Below are positions 43,071 to 51,069 of a stretch of DNA of 64,000 bases, piece after piece. Each line of letters begins with the position of its first letter. The stretch's first letter is position 1. The notes beneath the pieces are model-generated. The model ran no database searches and was not told the DNA's origin. It saw nothing but the letters and a program-made list of their open reading frames with translations. The DNA lies in contig CAMVDX010000007.1 of assembly GCA_947166355.1 (NCBI GenBank), positions 1-64,000 of the forward strand. The letters are read 5' to 3'. A program made the translations under genes and the position numbers. This DNA is from an uncultured Treponema sp. Its GTDB lineage: Bacteria > Spirochaetota > Spirochaetia > Treponematales > Treponemataceae.

Positions 43071-45032
43071 TTAAAAAATGTAACGTGCCCCGAGAGTAAG
43101 CGAAATACCCGGCATGGCATAATCTTCTACAGTCTGATACTGCCAGTTCAACGCATTATCAAGTTTAACAAAAGGAGTAACATGGCCTGCAATTTCAGCC
43201 CCCTCCGCAGAAAAGTTTAGCAATACATAAGGCTTAAGATAATTGATATTCATATTTGAAGTAAAGCGAACCCCTGTATATTGAGCACTCACCGTCATCT
43301 TTATAAGCTCAAAATTCAGCCCAAGTACAGCAGAGCATACAAAATCAGGAGTCCACATAATCCGCTTGCCATAAGTCATTTGATTACTTTTATCTAAAAG
43401 TCTGGTATACAAATATTCACCGTTCAAATCAAAACTGACAAGTCCGCCTGCAAAATCAGCTCCAAAATTAAAATCCACACCAAGATAAAAGGCGCTCGAA
43501 AGATTCTGTGTAGTTCCGCTGCCCCACTGAATCTTATCTTTATAATAATCAGAAAAAATTGTTACGCCTGTGTGCACTTCATTATTTCCAAAACGCAAAT
43601 CATGAAGCTCAAAGCCGGCATCTGCACCCCAGCCGCTTTCCGGCTTCAGCTTAGGATTTCCGTGAAAGCCACCGCCCTCCCAGAACAAATCATCCATATT
43701 TGGAAACTGAACCATGCGATAAGCATCCACAAAATATTTTACGTGTGTAAACTCCCAGCCAAATCCAAGCTTTGGAACAAATGCAAAATTCGCATTATTA
43801 TCGTTCACACAAAATTTTACCGCGAGAGGAATGCTTGTTGTTATGCAGCCGCCAAAAAGATTCCCAAGAGCAAGCTTTGTCGTTTCTTTTACAACACCCG
43901 AAAACTGAATATGATTTCCATCGTTCGTAGAATCGAGCTTTGTAAAATCTGCTGAAACTCCGGCAAGCTGACGCAGTCTTCCTCCCGCAAGAGAAGTAAA
44001 ATCAGCAGTTCCAGAATATTTTATTGTATTTATAAAATGACGGCTTTCGTTTCCTTCAAAATCCGTATTAATATCTTCTGTATAAAATCTGTTATTGCAG
44101 AGCCAGGCAACCGTGTTTTTAAGATTAAACAAGCCCTCTGCCACTCCAGGGTTCCAGAGTGAAACAGAAAAATTATTATTGTAATCACGCTGCAAACCGA
44201 TAGTTATGGAATTAACCGGCCCCGGCGTATTTTTATGTCCCGCATAAAACAAGTCGCAAAAAGTCAGGCAGTTACCATCATCAAAATAATGCGAAAAATC
44301 AGCGTTCCCCTGACCGTCAATCACTCTGGCATTTTTTTGACTCAGAAACCTGCTTTGTCCAGGAACTCCGAAAGGCCCTTCCAAAAGATTACCCTCATTG
44401 TACCTGCTGCGTTTATAAAAAAAATTATTGCAGGCATAATTAAAAGTCACCCCTGCATTCAAAAAGTTAGCATCGCCTAACTGCCCTGTAAAACTAAGCT
44501 TTTGAAAAACAGAATCCAGCGGAATTTTTGAATTAAAAAAAGTTTTAGCACTGGTCTCTCCCCTGATTTTTTTTCCAGCTTCCTGTTTTTTTGTCGTAAT
44601 ATAAATTACACCGCCCACAGCACCTTCATCTTCCACACCCTCGGTAAAACCGCCCCTGACAATTTCAATACGTTCAACAGCCGCCATATTCAACGAAGAA
44701 AAATCAAAGGTTCCGTACTGAGCATTGTTCACACAAATACCGTCGATTACGACACGCACAGTTTCATCCGTAAATCCGCGGATGCTCGGTTTGTTGTCCA
44801 GCCCGTAAGGCCCATAAGAAAGAATTTGAATTCCGCAGCGTTCCATCACCGCAGAAAGTGATTCCAGATGCTCGGCTTCAAGCATCTCTGCTGAAAGAAC
44901 AATTTTTCGTTCCACCGCCGCCGGAATATATGTCGTAACCTCGGGTAAAATTATTTCCGCGTCCTCGGCTGCGACCGGCATCATCAAAAAAAGAGATAAG
45001 AAAAAAAGAATTATTGAATTACGTTTTGTCAT
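43071..45032 (-). CDS. TonB-dependent outer-membrane receptor (probable corrinoid receptor)
   Basis: The product is about 653 aa. A signal peptide (NSIILFFLSLFLMMPVAAE) is followed by a plug domain (KPSIRGFTDETVRVVIDGI, AAVERIEIVRGG, GAVGGVIYITTKK) and a beta-barrel ending in aromatic Phe (GARYIF), as required for barrel insertion. I start at ATG 45032; the frame opens 8 codons earlier at 45056. A small lipoprotein gene and a cobalamin riboswitch lie upstream on the same strand, so uptake of vitamin B12 or related corrinoids is likely (BtuB-like role). TonB/ExbBD genes are not in the window. Confidence 0.82.
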   Translation of the reverse strand: MTKRNSIILFFLSLFLMMPVAAEDAEIILPEVTTYIPAAVERKIVLSAEMLEAEHLESLSAVMERCGIQILSYGPYGLDNKPSIRGFTDETVRVVIDGICVNNAQYGTFDFSSLNMAAVERIEIVRGGFTEGVEDEGAVGGVIYITTKKQEAGKKIRGETSAKTFFNSKIPLDSVFQKLSFTGQLGDANFLNAGVTFNYACNNFFYKRSRYNEGNLLEGPFGVPGQSRFLSQKNARVIDGQGNADFSHYFDDGNCLTFCDLFYAGHKNTPGPVNSITIGLQRDYNNNFSVSLWNPGVAEGLFNLKNTVAWLCNNRFYTEDINTDFEGNESRHFINTIKYSGTADFTSLAGGRLRQLAGVSADFTKLDSTNDGNHIQFSGVVKETTKLALGNLFGGCITTSIPLAVKFCVNDNNANFAFVPKLGFGWEFTHVKYFVDAYRMVQFPNMDDLFWEGGGFHGNPKLKPESGWGADAGFELHDLRFGNNEVHTGVTIFSDYYKDKIQWGSGTTQNLSSAFYLGVDFNFGADFAGGLVSFDLNGEYLYTRLLDKSNQMTYGKRIMWTPDFVCSAVLGLNFELIKMTVSAQYTGVRFTSNMNINYLKPYVLLNFSAEGAEIAGHVTPFVKLDNALNWQYQTVEDYAMPGISLTLGARYIF

Positions 45033-45051
45033 GTCGTTGGATATAAAAAAC

Positions 45052-45372
45052 GTCATTGCAAAAATCTGACAGCATCATTGCAAAAAAGCTACGTCATTAC
45101 GAACGTAGCAAAGCAATCTACAATATGGATTGCCACGGCTATCGCCTCGCAATGACGGGAATTATACCATTACTTCGGCAGCAGGCATTTCGCAATGACG
45201 GAAAACTAGGCCTACGACAGCACTATCGCTTCGCAATGACGGAAAATCAGGCCTTACGACAGCAATATTACCTCGTAATGACGGAAATCAGGCCTTACGA
45301 CAGCAATATCGCCTCGAATGACGGGAATTATACCATTACTTCGGCAGCAGGCATTTCGCAATGACGGAAAAT
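45052..45372. repeat. Tandem REP-like array
   Basis: A ~320-bp array of ATTGCGA/CGCAATGACGG units. A subrepeat of about 45-50 bp (AATGACGGAAAATCAGGCC TTACGACAGCAATAT) runs three times in tandem, and a ~48-bp block (GGAATTATACCATTACTTCG...) occurs at about 45159 and again at about 45324. It separates the riboswitch-linked lipoprotein gene from the receptor gene. Confidence 0.88.
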
Positions 45373-45430
45373 CTCTCTCCGAACTTCAGCCAGTTCCGGG
45401 ACTCAAACACAGCCCCAGAAACACACAGGC

Positions 45431-45910
45431 TTATTTTCTTATACACTCAGAACCAGCTGCATAATATCCGTTTTCAACTGTGAATTCCATAATTGCATCA
45501 TACAGACTTTCACAAGCAGCCTTTCCGCCATTCTTATACGGCTGATAAAGTTTTACTGAATTATCAGTCAGGTTAGTATAATAAAGTGCATACCACTCAC
45601 CAACCTTTGCTTCATAACCTATATGATCTTTATCATCAAACTGTCCATAAACATATCCAGACGTTGAATCGATTTCTTTAAATTCAAGATTAGTAGTAGA
45701 ATAGTAAAGAGTATAATCTCCATTAACAGTATAATAGTTGTCATAATCACTACCGGTGATTTCATATTTTTCACCATAACTACTAACCCAGGTTCCTTCA
45801 ATAGCCATATGACGTCTAGGAGTTGGAGTTGACTGTGAACAGCCAGCAAAAACAAGACAAGCAACGAAAATTATCGATGCAAAAACAAGAGGAATTTTAG
45901 AATGTTTCAT
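45431..45910 (-). CDS. Small lipoprotein under cobalamin-riboswitch control
   Basis: This 159-aa protein has a signal peptide and lipobox (ACLVFAGCSQ). The rest looks like a small beta-rich (lipocalin-like) domain of Tyr/Asp-rich strands: GTWVSSYGEKYEITGSDYD, YTLYYSTTN, WYALYYTN. I do not recognise the family. Start is ATG 45910 with GGAAGGA upstream; the frame continues upstream into the riboswitch expression platform. Its control element and the receptor gene downstream suggest a corrinoid-binding or corrinoid-capturing lipoprotein, analogous in role (not sequence) to BtuG/BtuH of Bacteroides. That role is inference. Confidence 0.65.
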   Translation of the reverse strand: MKHSKIPLVFASIIFVACLVFAGCSQSTPTPRRHMAIEGTWVSSYGEKYEITGSDYDNYYTVNGDYTLYYSTTNLEFKEIDSTSGYVYGQFDDKDHIGYEAKVGEWYALYYTNLTDNSVKLYQPYKNGGKAACESLYDAIMEFTVENGYYAAGSECIRK

Positions 45911-45964
45911 TTTTTTTCCTTCCAGGGAACCGAACTTGCGCAATTCCCAAAAGTTGAGATATCC

Positions 45965-46145
45965 CTTCGTACGAAAGGCTGTACCAAAGTTTCCGGGCTC
46001 GAGGCAATTAACATCTGAAGCCTTCCCAGAATATTCCGTCCCAGTGGCTGTTTTCAGATGTCTGCGTTGGTTTCGATAAGCTCAACCATCGTAAGCCGCA
46101 TACCGTTGCGCATTCAGCTCAGGCCTTGCACCTGCTTCCATTGAA
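45965..46145 (-). ncRNA. Cobalamin (AdoCbl/B12) riboswitch
   Basis: On the minus strand, the 5' core GGAAGCAGGTGCAAGGCC...GCGCAACGGTATGCGG matches the conserved GGTG-CAA and CGCAAC elements. A CATCTGAA/TTCAGATG stem encloses the invariant GCCACTG and GGGAAGGC. The B12 box follows as GAGCCCGGAAACTTTGG (45984-46000). A GGTTGAG...TCGAAACC repeat is embedded between the two conserved blocks (46069-46088). Downstream, GGGAA/TTCCC (just before the GGAAGGA ribosome-binding site) could form the translation switch. It should repress the lipoprotein-receptor unit when corrinoid is plentiful. Confidence 0.85.
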
Positions 46146-46231
46146 ATACACTCGAAGAATATAACATAAAGAAGAAAGTTTGTCAGTATAAACCTATATA
46201 TAACATAGGTTTATTAATCCTTATGACATTC

Positions 46232-46894
46232 TTATTTTATAAGATACTCAGCCAACTCTTCCGCAGTCAGCATAATAACTTTTGCGCCGTGCTCCTGTAA
46301 AAATGCCTTGCCACGGAAGCCCCAGTCTACTCCGATTACATCGAGACCTGCATTCATTCCAGTCTGCATATCTACATCAGAATCACCAATAAAAACAGCA
46401 CGCTGACCGTCAGCTTTTCCATCCATTCCGGCACGATTTAAAATCTCATAAATTCCATCCGGTGCAGGCTTTGGAGGCATACCCGGGCGGCTTCCAGAAA
46501 TAATATCAAAAAGACCTGGAAAATAATCATCACAAAGGGCAATTGCTGCAGGCTCAACCTTGTTTGTATTAACCGCAATTTTTAAGTCGGCCTTGCGCAG
46601 CGTTTTAATACAATCAACAATTCCCGCATAAGGCGCAGTCTTTATTGCACAATGCTCTTCGTAATAAGCAATAAAATCCTTGAGAATCTTATCAAACTCA
46701 GGATGTTCACGACCGCCGCTTATAGCACGCTCAATCAGTTTAGGAATACCGTTACCGACCATAAAGCGAACTTCGTCCACAGTATGAAGCGGCAGCTTAT
46801 ATTTCTCAAGAATTACATTCAGAGAATCTGTCATATCATCCAGTGTATTAAGGATGGTTCCGTCCATATCAAAAATTGCAAGTGAGTATTTCAT
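46232..46894 (-). CDS. HAD-family phosphatase (phosphoglycolate-phosphatase-like)
   Basis: This 220-aa protein has HAD motif I DMDGTILNT (nucleophile Asp), a helical cap, motif II VNTNK and motif III/IV IGDSDVDMQTGMNAGLDVIGV. It is closest in layout to Gph/PGP enzymes that dephosphorylate 2-phosphoglycolate or similar small phosphates. I start at ATG 46894, since the frame's upstream part has no supporting signals; TATAAT lies 10 nt before it. It is divergent from the xylanase gene. Confidence 0.85.
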   Translation of the reverse strand: MKYSLAIFDMDGTILNTLDDMTDSLNVILEKYKLPLHTVDEVRFMVGNGIPKLIERAISGGREHPEFDKILKDFIAYYEEHCAIKTAPYAGIVDCIKTLRKADLKIAVNTNKVEPAAIALCDDYFPGLFDIISGSRPGMPPKPAPDGIYEILNRAGMDGKADGQRAVFIGDSDVDMQTGMNAGLDVIGVDWGFRGKAFLQEHGAKVIMLTAEELAEYLIK

Positions 46895-47061
46895 AATGAA
46901 TGCTATTATATTGAAAGACTTATTTATGAGCAATGACATGTATATTATGCAAAAAAAATATACAATTTTTTTGATTTTTCTTTATATCTTTTTATTATTC
47001 TGCGTTTATAATTTAAAAAAGAATCCTGATTTTTCAGGAGCAGTATGACAGGAGTAAAACT

Positions 47062-48339
47062 ATGGCAGATTTATCACACAGAATGGCAGAGGTAAAACTT
47101 CTTCTTAAAGGAAAGGATGGAAAACCTCTTTCAAATACAAAGGTTTCGATTAATCAGGTGAATCATGAATTTCTTTTTGGCTGCGGAGCTTTTGAAACAC
47201 TTCCCTACACTAACGGACCTGTAGTTCATAATGGAAACGGAAGTCTTAATAAAGTAAAACCAATGGACGGAGAAGAACTGGAGGCTTTTCACGCACGGCT
47301 GGAAGACCGCATGCAGAAATGGCTTGAGCTTTTTAATTTTGGAACTCTGCCATTTTACTGGGGAGGCTTTGAACCGGAAGAAGGCTCTCCGAATACACAG
47401 CAGCTTATGGCGGCTGCAAAGTTCCTTAAGAGTAAAGACGTTACTGTAAAAGGACATCCTCTTTGCTGGCACACAGGCTGTGTTCCATGGCTTATGAATT
47501 ATGATAACAAGACGATTCTTCAAAAGCAGCTCGAACGCATTCATCGCGAGGTTGGAAATTTTAAGGGCGTAATTGATATGTGGGATGTTATCAACGAAGT
47601 GGTAATCATGCCGATTTACAATAAATATGACAATGCTATTACAAGAATCTGCAAGGAGCTTGGACGAGTGGAACTTGTAAAAAAAGTTTTTGAAGCCGCA
47701 CAGGAAACTAATCCGGATGGTATTTTCCTTATCAATGATTTTAATCTTTCTACAAATTATGAGATTCTGATTGACGGCTGTTTGAATGCAGGTGTTCCAA
47801 TCAAGACAATCGGCTTGCAGTCACACCAGCATCAGGGAGTCTGGACACGAGAAAAGACCGAAGAGATTCTGAGCCGCTTTGAACATTTTGGTCTTCCAAT
47901 TCATTTTACAGAAAACACAATTGTTGCGGGTCCTCTTGTAGATCCTTCGCTTGATGATTTACAAGATGCCCATTATGAAGATGATGCCGCAACGCCAGAG
48001 TTCGAACAGAAGCAGGCAGAAGACCTTGAAAAAATGTACAGAAATCTTTTTGAAAATCATCCGCTTGTTACCGCAATTACAAACTGGGATTTCGGCGACG
48101 GGGCGTGGCTCAATGCACCAAGCGGTGTAATCAGAAAAGACGGTTCTCTCAAGCCTTCTTACAATGCACTCCATCATCTTATAAAAGAAGAGTGGCATAC
48201 CGCCTGTGAGGCAACTACAGATGCGCAAGGCTTTGTAACAGTAAAGGGATTCAAAGGAAAGTATGAAATTACAGCTGGAAGCAACAAAGTAGATTTTAAA
48301 CTAACTAACGATAGTAAGCCGATTACAGTGACTTTCTAA
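47062..48339 (+). CDS. GH10 endo-1,4-beta-xylanase without signal peptide
   Basis: This 425-aa protein has a family 10 TIM barrel with GHPLCWHT, the acid/base Glu179 in WDVINEVV, and the nucleophile Glu284 in HFTENTI. A short beta domain leads (residues 1-35) and a C-terminal beta segment follows (TDAQGFVTVKGFKGKYEIT). No signal peptide is visible, so it probably hydrolyses imported xylo-oligosaccharides in the cytoplasm. AGGAG lies 10 nt before the ATG. A 16-codon upstream ORF (start about 47045, own CAGGAG) overlaps the start in another frame. Its 3' end overlaps the convergent GNAT gene by 17 bp. Confidence 0.92.
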   Translation: MADLSHRMAEVKLLLKGKDGKPLSNTKVSINQVNHEFLFGCGAFETLPYTNGPVVHNGNGSLNKVKPMDGEELEAFHARLEDRMQKWLELFNFGTLPFYWGGFEPEEGSPNTQQLMAAAKFLKSKDVTVKGHPLCWHTGCVPWLMNYDNKTILQKQLERIHREVGNFKGVIDMWDVINEVVIMPIYNKYDNAITRICKELGRVELVKKVFEAAQETNPDGIFLINDFNLSTNYEILIDGCLNAGVPIKTIGLQSHQHQGVWTREKTEEILSRFEHFGLPIHFTENTIVAGPLVDPSLDDLQDAHYEDDAATPEFEQKQAEDLEKMYRNLFENHPLVTAITNWDFGDGAWLNAPSGVIRKDGSLKPSYNALHHLIKEEWHTACEATTDAQGFVTVKGFKGKYEITAGSNKVDFKLTNDSKPITVTF

Positions 48340-48979
48340 AGATAAAGGTTTTATAATCTTCGTGTTCTTCGCAGAATGGTTCGTAAGACTCCTGCTGCAT
48401 AAGCTCATAGCCGTTTTTTACGTACCATTCCCAGTTGCATTCAATATCTGTCCAAAGAAAAAGATTTTTATAACCGCTGCTTTTAAACCGGGCACAAAGT
48501 TCGTTCAATAAAAGAGAACCGCATCCCGGCTTTCTGCTTACATAAAGAGTGAGTTGAATATCATCATCATTCATCAGGGCTTGAGTCTTTTTATCCATAA
48601 GCTCTATGTAAGTTTTGCTCATCTCAGAAGCAACGCCTAATTCTGCCGGAAACTTTTTAGATTCAACGTCGTACCATTCTGCAGCCTTACAGACCTCACC
48701 TTTTCTTGCAAAGAATGCAGCGGAACAGACTTCACCGGCCACAGCAGAAAGCTCAGTCTGTCCCGCATTGTCACTTTCACCGGCCAAAAGCTCAAAGCGC
48801 ATATCATTTTCAAAAATATTATTTCTTACTATATATTCAACATTAAAACGCTTAAAATCCGCATCACCAACAGGCGGACTCCACATAGGTACAACCACAT
48901 CAAGAATTTGCGGAATATTTTTCATTTCAAAGGGAAGAACCTTAAAGCTTTGTGTATTTTGTGAGTTCATTTTCTTCAT
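48323..48979 (-). CDS. GNAT-family N-acetyltransferase
   Basis: This 218-aa protein carries the GNAT acetyl-CoA loop in the second half (LYVSRKPGCGSLLLNELCARF) followed by WYVKNGYEL. The N-terminal half is less conserved and includes a linker of about 60 residues. The start ATG overlaps the RelA stop by 4 bp (ATGA), implying translational coupling to the alarmone gene. Substrate unknown. Confidence 0.82.
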   Translation of the reverse strand: MKKMNSQNTQSFKVLPFEMKNIPQILDVVVPMWSPPVGDADFKRFNVEYIVRNNIFENDMRFELLAGESDNAGQTELSAVAGEVCSAAFFARKGEVCKAAEWYDVESKKFPAELGVASEMSKTYIELMDKKTQALMNDDDIQLTLYVSRKPGCGSLLLNELCARFKSSGYKNLFLWTDIECNWEWYVKNGYELMQQESYEPFCEEHEDYKTFIFRKSL

Positions 48980-50826
48980 TCTTTTACATCCCAGGCAACT
49001 TCTACGCTGCGGTCTTCTTTGTGAGGAATGCGCTGGTAGATGAGGCAGTCGGCACGATGGATTGAAACGCCTTTTGTGCGGGTAACGTAGCCGGCAATCA
49101 GGTCGGGATACTCCGGCTTACAGCACTGGGCAAGATTGTATAATACGCGGCGTTCTCCCTGTACGAGGACGCCGCATTTTTTATGCGGTCGGAGTTCTGC
49201 GGCAGTCTCGGGCTTTCCTTTTTTTGGACGCGATTTTTTTACACGGTTAAAATGAGTAGTTCCACTTGCTCCGCTCATTCCTACAGTGCCTTCAATTCCG
49301 GCTACGGCAGCCTGCTCTTCTGCCTTTAGGGCGAGCCGTTCACTAAAGGTCGGGTCGTTAGCCATAAGCCAGCTATGAATCTTTTGATGAGCCTTTGTTG
49401 TTTTTACAAGCTTGAGCTGGGCTTCGGTCGGGTGAGCCTGAGGATTTGTGATTACTTCAATAATCTGAGTATTTTGCAGCGGGCGTGAAAGTGGAATGAT
49501 TTTTCCGTCAGCCTTTGCAGCAATTATTTTTTCGCCCACCGCCGTATGAACTGAATAAGCAAAGTCAATCGCAGTTGCCCCCATCGGAAGTTTTTTTACA
49601 TCACCCTTTGGAGTGAAGACATAAATCTCATCGCCAAGGAGCTCGTTCTTAAGAGTTTCAAAATTATTACCTTCTGTAAGACTGTCTTTAAACTGCTGTA
49701 GTTTATTGTAAATTGCAAGACGGTCTTCTTCTACCAACTCTCGGGAAGTACCTTTTTTATAAAGCCAGTGAGAAGCAATTCCGTGCTCTGCCATGTTGTG
49801 CATTTCATGAGTACGAATCTGAATTTCCAGTGGCTTTCCTTCACACATAACAGTTGTATGCAGAGACTGGTAGCCGTTTGCTTTTGGCATTGCAATGTAG
49901 TCTTTAAAACGACCGTCGAGCGGCTTCCATAATCCGTGAACAATTCCAATGAGAGTATAACATTCTGCGGGCGTATTACAGAGAATGCGCAGTGCCAGTA
50001 AATCAAAAAGCTCGCCTGCTTCCTTGTTGCGCTTTCTCATCTTCTGGTAGATTGAATAAAAATGCTTTGCACGGCTCTGAATTTCAATCTTCATTCCCAT
50101 TTTATCTGCGGATTTATAAATACTGTTTACTGCCTTCTCCAGATAGCTTGAACGCTCATCTTTTTTCTGAGCGACGATTGCCTTAATCTGCTGAAAAACT
50201 GCCGGGTTTGTATATTTGAGGCTGAGGTCTTCAAATTCATTTTTTTCCGTCTGCATTCCGAGTCTGTCTGCAAGCGGCGCCCAGATTTCTATAACAGCCT
50301 GCGCAATTACATGCCGGTCTGCGGCGGTAAAGCTCTTAATATTTCTGATGCGGTCCAGGCGGTCTGCAAGTGTAATGAGAATTATGCGTGCATCATCACA
50401 CATCGCAAAAAGCATATTACGGATTGCGTCCGACTGATGCATGGTCTTTGTGTTTATCGGGAGATTGAGAATTTTATTTACGGTAATTATGATTTTACAG
50501 ATATTTTCACCAAAGGTCTCTTTAAGCTGAGATTCCGGCACATCAAATTCATTTATTGAATGGAGGATTGCCGCAACAAGCGTATCTCCGTCGAGCCGGC
50601 TTTCTGCAAGAATATCAGCAACTCTGAGCGGATGAAGATAATAAGGCTTTCCACACTCACGGGTTTTATCGCCCGCCTTGCTTACAAGAAGAGTCCATGC
50701 CTGTTTTACAGATGCCTTTTCTTCTGCCGAAAGATATTCGTGTTTAGAATAGAATTCCTCCAGAAGGGCAGATGGATTTTTTATGTCTGATTCAAAAACC
50801 TTTTCGCTGCTCATATACTTCGTCAT
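48976..50826 (-). CDS. RelA/SpoT-family (p)ppGpp synthetase, hydrolase site degenerate
   Basis: This 616-aa protein has an intact synthetase domain: RAKHFYSIYQKMRKRN, FDLLALRI, DYIAMPKANGYQSLHTTV, EIQIRTHEMH. A TGS domain (VFTPKGDVKKLPMGATAIDFAYSVH) and the zinc-finger/RIS-type CCKPEYPDLIAGYV segment follow; the C-terminal ACT domain is missing. In the N-terminal HD domain, the expected HD pair is HS (ILHS, residues 87-90), the following E-D is E-F, and the DRLHN signature reads DRLDR. Hydrolysis is therefore probably lost, as in RelA. If this is the only RSH in the genome, a separate hydrolase would be needed. Confidence 0.9.
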   Translation of the reverse strand: MTKYMSSEKVFESDIKNPSALLEEFYSKHEYLSAEEKASVKQAWTLLVSKAGDKTRECGKPYYLHPLRVADILAESRLDGDTLVAAILHSINEFDVPESQLKETFGENICKIIITVNKILNLPINTKTMHQSDAIRNMLFAMCDDARIILITLADRLDRIRNIKSFTAADRHVIAQAVIEIWAPLADRLGMQTEKNEFEDLSLKYTNPAVFQQIKAIVAQKKDERSSYLEKAVNSIYKSADKMGMKIEIQSRAKHFYSIYQKMRKRNKEAGELFDLLALRILCNTPAECYTLIGIVHGLWKPLDGRFKDYIAMPKANGYQSLHTTVMCEGKPLEIQIRTHEMHNMAEHGIASHWLYKKGTSRELVEEDRLAIYNKLQQFKDSLTEGNNFETLKNELLGDEIYVFTPKGDVKKLPMGATAIDFAYSVHTAVGEKIIAAKADGKIIPLSRPLQNTQIIEVITNPQAHPTEAQLKLVKTTKAHQKIHSWLMANDPTFSERLALKAEEQAAVAGIEGTVGMSGASGTTHFNRVKKSRPKKGKPETAAELRPHKKCGVLVQGERRVLYNLAQCCKPEYPDLIAGYVTRTKGVSIHRADCLIYQRIPHKEDRSVEVAWDVKE

Positions 50827-50891
50827 GCTGAACTCTATTCAGCATCTATTGTAAAATAACAGATTATCGCGAATTATTCAAATATTTGTAA

Positions 50892-51069
50892 ATGGATTGT
50901 TTCATCTGCAAAAATGGATTGCTTCGCCTGCGGCTCGCAATGACGGAGTGGGCTCAGCAAGGCGTCTGCGGCTTGCAACGACGGAGTGGGCTCGGCAATA
51001 CGTCTGCGGCTCGGGCAATTACGGAGTTTTCCTCGTCATTGCGAGGAGCGAAGCGACGAAGCAATCCAT
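50892..51069. repeat. REP-like palindrome cluster overlapping the prmC 3' end
   Basis: Three right-type units (GGATTGCTTCGCCTGCGGCTCG and shorter derivatives) and one left-type unit (CGTCATTGCGAGGAGCGAAG). The left-type unit, at 51036-51069, is translated as the last residues of PrmC and supplies its stop codon. Confidence 0.88.

Noticed and set aside
45056-45364. Plus-strand open frame of about 100 codons upstream of the receptor gene
   Set aside because: It consists wholly of REP-derived tandem units and has no SD or recognisable domain.
45052-45372. Possible CRISPR array
   Set aside because: The units are palindromic REP derivatives of variable length with no unique spacers, and no cas gene is in the window.
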